A DNA stretch of 64,000 bases from Kappaphycus alvarezii (Eukaryota > Rhodophyta > Florideophyceae > Gigartinales > Solieriaceae). The DNA lies in assembly GCA_002205965.3 (NCBI GenBank), contig NADL03000147.1, forward strand, positions 143,815-207,814, given 5' to 3'. The position numbers and the translations under genes are program-made. The notes beneath the pieces are model-generated. The model did no database searches, was not told the DNA's origin, and was given only the letters and a program-made list of their open reading frames with translations. Each line of letters opens with the position of its first letter. Within the stretch, counting starts at the first letter, position 1. Shown here in pieces: positions 43,351-54,900 of this stretch.

Positions 43351-44576
43351 ATGTTTATCACCACCGAACTTGCTGGCTCCAGTGTATGTGGTATCCTTTT
43401 GTACTATTCCAATCCTTCCAGAACTCGTCCTACTCGAAACACATGGCCACTTTCTGCGGTATTAAGGGACGACATTCGTCTATTACTCACCCACAACTGC
43501 CTACCCGAATTGATGCTTGTTTATTACAAGACAGGTCCTTCTGAAGCTCCGACAGTTGTGAATTGCCACATTTTTGTGAAGGAAGGTACAATCAATCTTC
43601 TTCTTCCAGATGGGACGTCGGCAGCCGTGGATATGGACTCGCATAAAAGCCACAATAACCGCTGCCTCTCTGCAAATTCCCATTTAGGGAGATTCCTGTA
43701 CCCACTGGAATATTAAGGGATACGAATGGGGAATCACATAGATCGGATACTGAATGGAAGGTTTCGTGGGAGCTGCTACATCCATTCTTCCATTCCTTTC
43801 GGGGAGTGGATCTGGCGAAAACTTGGATCGGATGCCTCATTCTCCACCAAGCTGCATGCCTTCAAGAGCTCTTACGCGTCATGAAGCTTCCCTGGGATGC
43901 GCAGAATGCACTTTACCAACAAGTGGAAGCAGAAGAAAATGGAGATGACCAAGCTATTGATGAATCTGCACCATTCATTTGCTGGATATGGTGGTCTTTA
44001 TCGAAACCAGTAGATTTAGGTGCTTTCCTCAATTGCCTTTACGATCAGGAAAAGCTATCGTTCGATTATCTGAAAGAAGTCCTCTGTGAAACACATCCAT
44101 TTCGCTCGGGATTCTATCGGATTTTGCTGTCGGAAGAGGTCAAGAAGGACGATAATGACCATGATATCATGATTCTCTGGCACACAGAGTCGTTCCTTCA
44201 ATATGAGATCACGGTCACTTCTGGGAGGGATGAATCGTTGGAGGCGAATAAGTTTGGGCCTAATTGTTTGAAAAGAGTCCGAATGACGCTGCAAAACGCA
44301 TCTGTTATTCCTCTCCCAGCAGGACAGTCCTCTTCATACTGGGATGCCAGCCGATCACTGGGTCGGCAGACGAGTTTCCTTGTGAAAACATCGTTCCATA
44401 AGCTCCCATGCTCTTTCAGTCCTGTTAGTAACCCCTTGATGTCGCCCCAGGAGGCTGCGCTTTGGACGGACCACCGCCTTGGTCCGTCTCGGAAACTTGC
44501 CGGCCCGCTGCGACAATGTTTCGAGGCAGAGGGGCTACTGGGATTATCAATGCTATGGAAAGTAGTAGATGAGTAG
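43351..44576 (+). pseudogene. Gene F, family paralogue (unit 1 copy, one frameshift)
   Basis: It starts MFITTELAGSSVCGILLYYSN. Family marks are KTWIGCLILHQAA, CWIWWSLSKPVDLGAFLNCL and SGFYRILLS, in the same order and with the same 42-residue spacing as in D, E and G. One base missing near 43,675 (CTGCAAATT against CTGCTAAATT in unit 2) shifts the frame; the downstream part is open to the stop at 44,576. The unit 2 copy carries a different single-base loss. It is convergent with G. Confidence 0.6.
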
Positions 44577-44599
44577 CACAGAAACAGAATAAAATTTAT

Positions 44600-44675
44600 T
44601 TATCTTTTCACCACTATGGTCGTTTTCACTAGTTTACGAATATCAAGGAACGAAGATAGGTTCTTTAAACCTTGG
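44600..44675 (-). pseudogene. Terminal remnant of gene G (unit 1)
   Basis: Only the last 25 or so codons of G remain (stop at 44,600-44,602). Then the sequence jumps at CCTTGGG to an inverted copy of the G promoter region. The GG shared at the joint suggests end-joining through microhomology. Confidence 0.8.
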
Positions 44676-45006
44676 GATGATTCAGAGTGGCAATAGAAGG
44701 CGTCGTACGCTGATTGTGTATGTTGGAAGAAGGGAGCCGGCGCCGGCGCAGACGAAGGTTGCATGCGAACCGGCTATGGGCTGCGGTGTCGGGGCCACAC
44801 GTACTAGGAAGTGGTGAGGAACATGGGAAAATGTCGCACCACATGTTTTTCGAAAAATTGTAAATTACACGTGGCATAGATGCTCTCTCTGAAATGGATT
44901 TTGGGATCACTGATGTGGCGCAGTCTAATCTCGTTATTAAATTAGAAAATCACTTTACTCGCTATGGCTCATCAACAGTTGATAAACATTTCGAAGAAAA
45001 TGTTTT
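44674..45006 (-). repeat. Inverted 333-bp segment holding the G promoter and first codons
   Basis: This is the reverse complement of 62,468-62,799. It contains palindrome P5 (44,839-44,875; one arm mutated to CACATG) and the first 13 or so codons of G (MAHQQLINISKKMF), now reading outward into unit 2. It ends exactly where the telomere-like tract begins. Confidence 0.9.
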
Positions 45007-45026
45007 TTAGGGGTTTTTTAGGGGAT
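45003..45026 (+). repeat. Telomere-like tract at the unit 1/unit 2 joint
   Basis: TTTTTTAGGGG occurs twice in a row between the broken start of G and the first base of unit 2 homology. The analogous position at 27,591-27,625 holds a similar but not identical tract. Confidence 0.65.
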
Positions 45027-45049
45027 TAGTTACCGGCCTGGTGGGGATT

Positions 45050-46500
45050 TGGGTGGCCGAGGGGATTTGTTGCACATGTTATTTATATGTTGCGATAAGG
45101 CTTGTATGGTCCTTGGAAGTATTCAGGAGTGCTTCATTGTCTTCCTAACAACAGTTGAAGGCATAGAAGTAAAAATATTTTGGGTTATGACAATTTTTCG
45201 AAAATGTCGATTTTGCCTATTATTTTTGATGCGGTTGTACCGTTTTTTCTAGGAAATGGATTACAGACCTATATTAACCCGTTATTATTTAAGAAATGGA
45301 TGGAGTAGGCAGTGTATCACAACAGTTTTATGAAAAAGTGTGCAAAGATAGCGTCATGCAGACTCGTGGTGTTGCCATGTTTTAAGGCGGTTTTGACGGT
45401 AAACTCGATTTTGTGGAGTGTTTGTTCAACTAAAGCATGAATCTTGTGCTGAGGTGGTCCCTTGATAGTAGTATTCAGCGTCTATATTATATTTGTGTGC
45501 TGCGATCATGGCCTATGCAGTGATATGGGTCGGGGCTACCTGATTTTCCCTACTATATCCATTTTTTGGGATTGCAGTGAAAATCGATGAAATGAACAGT
45601 TGATATTAGTAAGGTTTATGTTGGATACGCTGCAAGTCAAACTCTGCATAAAAGGGCAATGCAAAAAAACTTGCTCTTTAAGCGGAATTGATGACGGCTC
45701 TGTTTGCGAACAAGTGATCCAATGTGCTCTTAGTGTGTTCTTGGGACCTTGTAAAGTGAGCTGGATACAAATTCGCTTTTATCCGAAAAACTCCGCAAGG
45801 AATCGTTAGTAGTAAGAAATTGGGTAAGGTTTCCTGAACACGAGGATCTGCTGAATTTACATAGGTGACGCACTCAAAGCATTTGTTTATAAATTGCTTC
45901 CTAACTGAGAAAAGTAAAAACTGAATACCGTCTTGCCTTTATTGAATCCTTGAATCCATTTGGTAGAGAAATAATTCCTAAATCCTGATAAATGGAGCAG
46001 TTGGTATTAGTATGCCTTTTTTCGGTGCGTGGAATGTAATGCTCCGGTGATTGGTGTCGGTAAAAAATGACACAGAGCGACCTTTTTGTGTTTACTAGAT
46101 CCATTTGGGGATAAATATGACTTGAAATCCGTTGGATTGCTTATATCACAAGAGTAGGAAAAGTATGATGCTGTCCGGGATGTAAGGATTTGGAGAATGT
46201 ATTTGTCTTTAATCAAGTCATTGGCTGGTTCAATGCTTCCTAAATGAGAAACGTGACGTACAAATACCTTATGGTCTTTATTCAATTTAGTTGATGCGTG
46301 TGTTTTCAGTTGCAACCTGATGAATACAGCAGATCACCTTAGTAAGTATTTGCATGGTGCTCGTAATGTGAGGTTCAGGCTAATGGTGGGGTGGGAATAT
46401 ATGCCTTGAAATCCGTTGGAGCGATTGTCCTCAAAATGAATTTTTAAGGGACGCCCAGTGTGAGCCTTTCGAGCATGGATGGAGAGCTTTTATCGTTCTG
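45050..46500. other. Long non-coding left region of unit 2
   Basis: Counterpart of 27,650-29,100. No gene. A few single-base indels distinguish it from unit 1 (for example TATTATTTTTGATG against TATTTTTGATG), with no frame preserved, as expected for non-coding DNA. Confidence 0.4.
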
Positions 46501-47282
46501 ATGAATATCAAAGTCTTACGCGATCTAGGAGTGAGAGTCATGTCGGAAGGAGGAATTTTGCCATTTACGTTCATACGGACTGCTTAAGAAACATAGGACT
46601 TATGGATAAATGACATTGAGGGCCATCCGCACTTGTTTCTAACTGACATGATGTAGCAATGGTAAAGAGTTTTGACCTCTACAAGGCTCATAGAACTTGA
46701 GCGTCATTCTAGGCTCTATTTCTATAAAAATGATCATGAAATCTATCACAAACGGCAGGGTTTTAGCGTATTTATTACAACAGAGAGAATTGTAGTTTGC
46801 CATTCCTGGTCTTACTTGCAAAACAATGATCATAAAGTCTACCTTGCATGGCCTTGAAATTTCAGTTCGGAATGAGAGAATTTGGAGCGAGCCGTCATTT
46901 CTGCATATTGTGTTTTGAAAGAAATGGCAGCGAAGATCATCTGGACATATTTCTATCTGACATGATTTCACCATGCAAAAGAGGTTTTGGACAACAACGA
47001 CTTTCTGTGAAATACAAAGTCTTTCCCGGTTCTGTTTACATAAAAATGGAGATAACGTCCATCATATACGGCTTTAGGGTTTTAGGGTTTTTTTTTCACC
47101 ATGCAAAAGAGGTTTTGCACAACAACGACTTTCTGTGAAATACAAAGTCTTTCCCGGTTCTGTTTACATAAAAATGACCATAACGTCCATCATATACGGC
47201 GGGGGATTCGTAGTGTGTAATTTCCGGTTCTACTTCCAAAAAAATGTTCATAACGTCGAAATAAAACGGCCAGGAGCCGGCG
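46500..47282. repeat. Degenerate tandem array with period near 100 bp (unit 2)
   Basis: Counterpart of 29,100-29,880, with the same near-identical pair of blocks separated by CTTTAGGGTTTTAGGG and a T run (about 47,071-47,096). Confidence 0.65.
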
Positions 47283-47371
47283 GGTTGCAATGGAGAGAGT
47301 TCAGAGCAGGCTGCACATATAGTTCTTGGATTTAGGGGTTTTCAATTTGGGTTTCATTCTTGATTTCAGTT

Positions 47372-47408
47372 GCCACGTGTATATCACAATTTTTAGAATT
47401 ACAACTGT
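47372..47408. promoter_or_regulatory. CACGTG palindrome P1 before gene A (unit 2)
   Basis: Identical to the unit 1 site: complete left arm CCACGTGTA and degenerate right arm. It lies 221 bp before the ATG at 47,629. Confidence 0.5.
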
Positions 47409-47628
47409 AAAATCAATAGTCAGTTACTATTTGCTTTGATTTGATTCTGCGCTTGCAATTAATTTGGGTACTTAAAGTCCAACGTTTTTCTTCCGTCTCT
47501 TCCTTCTCCCTCTCCAAACATATCCACATCTACCCTGCATCTCCACCCGCACCTATATCAGAATCAACAGATTATATTTCTCTACTAACTTAACTCGTTG
47601 CATACCTCTCTAAACATCTCTCTTCCAA

Positions 47629-49975
47629 ATGGCGCAAATGTTCCGTGCCTGTTTTAGCATCAAGCAGCTCAACATCATCTCCGATGCGATGTCAGAGAAG
47701 GCCCTTCGTCCTGTCGATAATGCCACTGTCGAAGTTATTGCGGAGGACATGAAAATTTTTGGTTTTGACCAAGCGAAGAGAGGAACATTTATCATGGGAA
47801 TCAAGACTTCGCATAGAGCTCACTTCAACGATGTCGCGCCCGGCTCTATGAAGGGAATGGTTTGGAACTTGAGCGCCAGGGAATTAGAAGCACTTCCATC
47901 CATAGATCTATGCACCTCACAAGCGGACGCCGAGTCGGATCTGAAAGAATTCATTTATTGATGGCCGTCACCGACACAGGAGCATTGTTCAGGCCTTCTC
48001 CGATCGGGATGACATACTGGAAACGTACTTGTACTTTGATGTTTTCCTCAATATACCTACAAGCCAGGCCTTAGTGATGTCTTACAACGCATCTCGCATT
48101 GCAAAATCGTCAGTTCCGTGCTTTCTCGACGAGTTGATCTGTATGAGAGGCCAGAAGTCCAAGCACGAATTACATTCTGCGATGAGGTTGTCGAAGAAAC
48201 AGGTATCCGTTCTGAAGCATTTGAATGCCTGCATTACTCCCCTTTCACAGAGAGTGATCCAGCGTTGGCGCTCTTTGGGCCTCTTCTCGCTATCTAACAT
48301 CATGGACAGGGGAAACAGAATGCTATGGACTCTTTTGCATGCTTTTTCGCCTGGTACCATCAGATTGACGATGATGCGAAGGGGAAGAAAGAGCGCACTT
48401 TTGCTCATCTCTTCACGCAGCTTCTTTGTATTCTCATTCCCGTTTGATGTTGGCTATGCAAGGATTTGTGTTCGCCGCTATTGTTGTTGTCTACCGGCAG
48501 GTTCACAAGAAAAATGGCTCCTTAAGCGCCGCGGGAGTTCTTGAAAGGGTATCCAGCAGCATTACGATCGCTATGCTGGATATACTACCGAGATGGAAAG
48601 CCGAAAACAACAGTCTATCAGATGCACAGAAAATGTTTTGGGCGCTTTTTGTGACTTCGATTTCTTCCACTGCCCCATTTGATCAAGATTTGGAACAAGC
48701 TCATTCTAAATTTCGCGAGGTGTTGCAGGGTGTGGGTTCGGTCGAATTTGCTTGTGAAGATCTTGCACCAGCAAAACATCTATTCGACTCCATCCAGTCT
48801 CGTCTTTCCTCACCAGCTCGTGGCATGAAAATTGGGAAGGGCACAAAGAAGCCAGATGAAGCAACATCCCCTCCAAAAAAGAAAATGCGAGTCGAAAGTC
48901 ATGACGTATCTGACGTAATTGTTGAGGGGAAATCTCAAGAGGCTGCTGACGAAATCACCGAAACGATCTCCGAATACATACCAAAGGGGAGTAGTCCCAA
49001 CGTCATTGTTGCTCCGATCCCCCAAAACACCGTGGATACCAATCCAAAGCTCGAGGTGGTGGAACCTATTTTGAAAGTAAGGGAGAAACGCGCCTCGGTC
49101 GCAAAGGTGGTACATCTTACGTCAAAAGAAGTTATGGGGAGGGAAAAGATTCTTCAAATATCTGATGATAGCGTTGGAAGCACGGACGAGAAGTGTCTTG
49201 ATGTTCGGAACGTGGAGAAAGTGAAGATGCATATGCCAGCACGTGAGGAAGCTGATGAAGAGGTTGCAGACCGAACCGAAGACGATGCTGCAATTATGAT
49301 TCTGCCTTCAAGCGCCCGCAGGCACCGAGAAAATACTCATTTAAGTGTTAGAAAGACTCGGAGTAGCGAAAGGCTGCGCTCTAAAAGGGACTTCTGCGAT
49401 TCCCATCGCAGTAATGAGGTCAAGACGCAGCGCGAACAGGTCCCCTCGCAAAAGGCCAAACGAAAGAACTTCCCGGGAAAACGGGCATCTGAGCCTACCC
49501 CTCAACCGTCGAGTTCATGTGGACGTATTGATCCAGAAGTTCGACGCAAAATTGCGTGCGCCTCAAACTGTCTCGAGCTGGCTGATAAATACCTACAACA
49601 AATCGAAATCGTTCAGGTATCGCAGCATGAAGAGAGAATTCTCGAAATCGAGCCGGAACCTCTCCACAATGGAGCGAAGTGGATTGGCTTCTTCAAGTCC
49701 TATGATAACTGCTACGGACATACTGTCTCCGAAGTACTTGAAGAGATTTTCCTTAAGAACTATAACATGAGTATGCCATAACAATGAACGAGACTGCCGT
49801 TATGTCTCCTGAGAAGTCATTTGGAAATGGAAAGCTTAAATTATACTCTCAGACGATCGTTGTCTCGCCAGAGTTCGATGGGTCTTTGTCGAATATTGCT
49901 TCGACATGCATCTGCCACTTTTTGGTTTACGCTAATATCCTGAGATCCAAACATCGCTTAAAATTCAGTCGTTGA
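47629..49975 (+). pseudogene. Gene A, ParB-like domain protein (unit 2 copy)
   Basis: It starts MAQMFRACFSIKQLNIISDA and is open to 47,961, where two T's missing relative to unit 1 end the frame just before IDGRHRHRSI. The ParB-like core and helix-turn-helix segment (MRLSKKQVSVLKHLNA) follow to about 48,340. After two shifts shared with unit 1 (near 48,348 and 48,445) a 451-codon frame runs from 48,426 to 49,781. It contains PPKKKMRVE, a likely nuclear signal, and a long charged, probably disordered middle (KVREKRASVAKVV; RSKRDFCDSHRSNE), then a folded end with KWIGFFKSYDNCYGH. A private one-base loss near 49,770 precedes the final 60 codons. The shared shifts may be short introns. Confidence 0.55.
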
Positions 49976-50928
49976 GCTCCGAGGGTTTAGAAAGTGACCT
50001 TCACGCATTTCTCAAATTGGAGTTTAGCAAAATCATGCAGAGATTCCCTCGTTATAAAATTCTCGACGTCACCGGCGAGGATACGGAGGTTCTCAAGGAA
50101 TTTCTCACCGTGACCCGTCCATCATCTCCGACAGTTTTCCGAAAGGTCATGGCATGGGTGTTCGATGGCCGGAGGTCGACATCAATTGGGGTCTTCGAGG
50201 CGTTGAGATCTATTGTCCTGAAGAAGTGCCATTGTGGTGGTCATTCGGTCCTTGGAAAACATAATGAAGGTGCTTTCAACCGCCATCCTGAAAGAGATAA
50301 CCTTGACAGATCTGTTTCTGTTCCTTTTCTGATGACACTGCATCAGTCGGATAGAGTGATTTCCGAAATTGGTTTGAAGGCACATGTAAGCATTTTTCTA
50401 AGTAAGAACACCCCTACATCAGAGTCAGACTGTTACAAGAGGTTCAACGATGATGGAACTCCGGTGGAACTTGGCGCTTTCATTTCGAAGGAGCAGGCCA
50501 GGGAAATAATCCAGCGTGGGGAAAGGCCTTTGCCATTGGTTCTTGGGCAGGCATATTTAGTTGACTCAGAGAGTGGCGTCAAGGATCACAAGCATCGCCT
50601 ATCGCCGTTTGAACAGCGGGAGCTGTTTGTAAGCGGTATAACAGATAAGCTGTACTGGCTCTTTTTCCATGACGATAGCCTAGCTTCTAAATTCAACCAC
50701 AACAGTGACGGCAGTTGCGTTGTCTACGAACGGCAGCTGGACCCCGCACAGCTCACGGAAATATACTCAGAAGGAACGAAAGCGCTAAAAAAGAACCACC
50801 TTGTTGTTCCGATGTTGTACCCCAAGCTATTGGAAAGGCTGTTGAAGTCCAAACAATGCTACGAATGTCCTATATGTGGTGCTGTAGAACTACTAGTAGA
50901 CTATGGAGCAAGTTACACATTCACTTAG
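49972..50928 (+). CDS. Gene B, C-terminal part of gene A product or separate protein (unit 2)
   Basis: Same 318-codon frame as in unit 1, without a single residue change that I can see, although neighbouring genes have indels. Such exact retention fits either very recent duplication or selection. It has CHCGGH and CYECPICG metal-binding-like clusters. It overlaps the end of A by four bases in the -1 register. Confidence 0.5.
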   Translation: MSSEGLESDLHAFLKLEFSKIMQRFPRYKILDVTGEDTEVLKEFLTVTRPSSPTVFRKVMAWVFDGRRSTSIGVFEALRSIVLKKCHCGGHSVLGKHNEGAFNRHPERDNLDRSVSVPFLMTLHQSDRVISEIGLKAHVSIFLSKNTPTSESDCYKRFNDDGTPVELGAFISKEQAREIIQRGERPLPLVLGQAYLVDSESGVKDHKHRLSPFEQRELFVSGITDKLYWLFFHDDSLASKFNHNSDGSCVVYERQLDPAQLTEIYSEGTKALKKNHLVVPMLYPKLLERLLKSKQCYECPICGAVELLVDYGASYTFT

Positions 50929-51042
50929 CGTGTCATCAACTTGGGAGTAAAGAATGTAATCCGAGCAATGGGGAGGTGCTAAAGGGTAAACAACTCGCAA
51001 CCAAACAGTTAAGTTAAAAGAGCTTATTTTTCAGAGCACCAT

Positions 51043-51080
51043 GACACGTGTATTCCAAAAAATTGCCAATTACACGTGGC
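51043..51080. promoter_or_regulatory. CACGTG palindrome P2 (unit 2)
   Basis: Same as 33,635-33,672, with both arms intact (GACACGTGTA and TTACACGTGGC). Confidence 0.7.
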
Positions 51081-51921
51081 AAAAAGGCTCCCTGTAAACA
51101 GGGGTTATGTGACGAGATATGGTAAGAAAAACCTCCTAACCGGTGGCGGTCTTGAAAACTCCTGGACTTCATCCTTTCGCTGGGTTACATCAATGGTTTT
51201 GTGTACCAAACGGCAAAATTAGGGGTCCAGTCGTCCCCAATCGAGTTGTCGGTATCGCTGTCTAACTGTTTCAGGCATTTTTTTTGCAGCACTTAGCGCA
51301 GTGAAGCAGCACGTTTCCTTGTTGAGGTGGCTCTTCGGCAACCAAGGCAACGTGTTTGATGACATTGGGCTACTCTACTGCTGCGGCACAGCAACGGAGT
51401 TTAGTGGAAGTGACGTGGTCAGTGCCTTTGGTGAGGGTGAGGTGGGTGGAAATGAGTTGAGAGGCTTGATGCAAGAGGGAAGGATGGAGTGAGGACAACT
51501 GATAGAGGAAGCGCCAGCATGGATCTGCAGGAACTTCCGTCATTCTCACGGTTGATTCGTAGACTAGTCGTCCTATCATTCCGGAATTTCTTGATCGGAA
51601 ATGCCGCGACCTTGTGGGAGACGAGCTCGAGACGGAGTTTTGCCAACATTAAAACATTTTTAGTCCCTTGTGCAGATGCTCGCGCCAGTCATTCCCATCT
51701 TTGTCAAAAAACCCCGAAAATCCCCTAAAGTTGCCACCATTTGTGTTTGTGGATGAATTGAATCAAGGGCAAAACTTCCTCCTCTACACTTCTTCGACTC
51801 CTTTCTTCGAAATATCTCCAAAACAAATACTTTTCCAACAATCAACGTCACCACCCTCATGCCCCCTTCCCCCCCGGCGCCTTCCGCGCGCCCGCCCGGC
51901 GCCCCGCCGCGCTCGGCATGG
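51081..51921 (+). other. Remnant 5' region of interrupted family gene and retrotransposon leader (unit 2)
   Basis: Counterpart of 33,673-34,514. A T missing near 51,166 and an extra T near 51,285 close the first open frame of unit 1, so that frame is probably not a conserved protein. Confidence 0.3.
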
Positions 51922-54900
51922 ATGGGTACATCCTATGCCGCCGTTGCGTCACGCCCGCCCCGCCGCCCAAAACCGCCCCCACACTAGTGCCCATCACCAA
52001 GGTCGAGCTTCCACGCGTCGACCCTGCTATTGGCGCACGTGTCATGAGCCTCCCGCAGGCTCAAGCGCTCATTGGCCAACCGGCCAATGCCTCTCCCCAG
52101 ACCCTCGCCCGTGCTCGGGAGCTCGTCGCTCTCGGCGCCTCCGCCCCCGGTCGTCTCAATCCGCGCACGGGGGAGCTTGAGCCAACGCCCCTCCCGCCCC
52201 GCAACTCGCCCACTTGGGCATCGCCACCACCCCGGACCGCTCCTTCGCCTCCTACCAGGCTGCCCAACAGTTCCTCGGGGAGGCTGCCGCCCTCGCTAAC
52301 ACCGCGCTGCCCCGCACGTCCTCATCCCTCACGTGGGAAAATGGACGTTCATTTACTTCCCCGATGCTGCCCGACAGGAGATGTTCTCCATCCTAGCCCA
52401 CCTCCAGTGCATGTTTCCGGACCTGCAAACCACAACGACGACCATCGCGGCCACCGCCGCAGCCCTGGATGACTCCGCTTCCCAAGGAGTCGTGACACGC
52501 CTTGGCCGAGAGGCCAACCGCCTACTCGACCCAACCCTTCGCTCCTGGGTCCTTCCCTACGTCCGCACGGCCCTCGCAACGACCCTGCGCCACCATGCTC
52601 GCGACGTCATCGACACCCGTCGTGCCGCCCGAGCTCGCCCCTCACCCGCCCAACCCCGGACCTCCGGCTCCGCCCGCACACAGCGCCCCGGCTACGCGCC
52701 ACGGCCCCCCCTCCCCCCCCGGGCACGCCCGCAACAATCCCCGACCTCACCCTGCAATCCCCGGGCTCTTCACCCTCGGCGACCAAACGCCGCTGCGCTG
52801 CATCCGAAGAGGCCCCCGCGGCGGAGTTCCTGATGGTGCCCCGCAACCCCGACGCTCCCGGCCGTTCTGCCGCCGCCACTGTCGCCTCCTCGGCGCCACA
52901 GGGTCGGGAGTCCGCCACACACGCCGCCATGCCGCCGTCGTCCATAGGCATGCAAGATGTCCAACCTCCGACCCAGGGACCCACTCAAGACCCCCGCTGC
53001 CCCCTTCCTCCAGCTGTCGGTGCGTCCGCAATGGAAGGAGTGCGGTCGGGTGACGGCTCCTCCGCTAAGCATCCTCCCCATGGACATCTCCACCCCACCC
53101 CATCCTCCTCCTCCGCTGCCTCTCCCTTACCAAGCCCGAAGACATCCTCCGCACCCCATACCGGGAAAGGGACATCTTCCAGGATATCCCATTCCCATTT
53201 CTCAAGCCCTTCACTCTCCTGTTTATCAAGCTGGTACAAGCCGCCGCCAACGCAAGGGGGACGAGGCCACCTACCGTGCCTTCCTGCACCTCCACATGCT
53301 GCCAACCGCTGTCCTCCGCCGCAGATTGCGCGGGGAGGATGGCTGGCAGCATAACAAAGGTCAACGGGCCGCACTAAGTGCCCGAATCCGACGCGCCCAT
53401 ACCGGAGCTGAGTGGAACACCTTGTGGTTTGAAGCCCTTCGCGCCCATGAAGCACGCTCTGAATGGATCCAGCAGCACCGCCCCGCCTACGGCTCGGGCT
53501 CCAGCGACGCTCGGCGCGCCCGTCGCGCTGAAGCCCTCTGTGCAGACGCCCGCTACGGCAAGGCCATGCGGTCCCTGCACAACGCTCCGCTAGCCGATGT
53601 GAACGACCCGCACACCATACAAGCGCTGCGTGATCTTCACCCCGCGCCCCCGCGCCCGATCACGCCCATTCCTGAAGATGGCCTTCCTCCTCCACCATCA
53701 ATCACGGCAGACGCCGTAGAGCAGGCTACGAGGTATTTCTCGTGGTACGACCGCGGGACCGGACCGCACGCCGGCACGCTGGTTCCACTTGCTAGTCAAA
53801 ACATCGGTCAGCCCGGCCGCCGGGGTGACAGGGAAAAGTGTGCTTACGAAGTTGGTGATGCGGATCGCGCGTGGGGAACTGCCGGACTCGGTCCTGCCCC
53901 TGCTCGCTGCCGCAACATTACTCCCGCTACGGCCGAGACCGGACAAAATTCGTCCCATCGCTGTGGGGTCGGTCCTCCGCCGCATCGTCACCAAGACGCT
54001 GCTGCCGAGCGCCATCGATGACTCTCGAGACTTCCTCGCGCCATTCCAAACGGCCAACGGTATCAAGGCCGGGATGGACGCGGTCATCCATGACACTCGC
54101 ACCCTGCTTCGCCGTTTCACTGGTGCTCCGCATGTTGCCACGGTCCTCATTGACGCGCACAACGCTTTCAACCGCGTTGATCGCCAGTCAATGCTGTCTC
54201 AACTTCCTGCACTCGCTCCTTCTCTGGCCCGCTTCGTGAATATGATATACGGTCGTATTCAGCCACCGTTGCTTATACCGAATCGCCAGAACACGGTCAT
54301 CTCGAGTGCTCAGGGCACCCAGCAGGGCGACCCGGCCAGTATGTTGCTGTCTTCCCTCACGATCCAACCATTAATTCGGAAAATCGCCGAGGACAGCGAC
54401 ATCGTGCTTAATCAATGGTACGCGATGACGGGACTCTCATAGGGACACTTCAGGGCTGCGCCGCGCTCTCCACCTCCTCGGCTTAAAACCCCTAAATCCG
54501 GCTGTGGGCCTCTATGTCAACGCGAGGAAGACGCGCATTTACTGGCCGAACATGCTCCTGCCGGACCGCACGGAATTCCTCCGGGTTTTTCATCTGTCCG
54601 AGTGCTCGCGCGACGGCTTCGAGCTCCTAGGAGCGCCGATGGGCAACCGGGCCTTCACCGATGCATACCTACGGGACAAGGTCGATGGGTGCCGCTGCAC
54701 CCTCCGACTGCTGACCCACGTTCGTGACCCCCGCGCCCGTTTCCACATGCACCGGCTGTGCGCGTCGGCATGCCTCGTCACCCACGCGTTCCGGCTCGCC
54801 GACCCACAACACTCGGCCCCCGCTGCACAAGCCTTTGACGCCCTGCAGAGGTCGTCGTACTCGGAGCTACACGGGATCGCCCTCACAGACACTGCATGGG

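Larger units (their letters stand above)
27617..44675 (+). repeat. Unit 1 of a large head-to-tail repeat
   Basis: From 27,617 to about 44,675 the sequence is nearly identical to 45,018-61,410, at an offset of about 17.4 kb before 38,070 and 16.74 kb after 38,659. The change in offset is due to a solo LTR present only here. Differences are mostly single-base indels. Gene order: control region, A, B, palindrome, interrupted family member with retrotransposon, D, E, F, remnant of G. At the right end most of gene G is deleted and a segment of 333 bp is inverted. Confidence 0.95.

Noticed and set aside
27617..45000. Polinton/Maverick or giant-virus insertion with hallmark genes
   Set aside because: No DNA polymerase, packaging ATPase, protease, integrase or recognisable capsid gene could be seen; only an undescribed virus could still fit.
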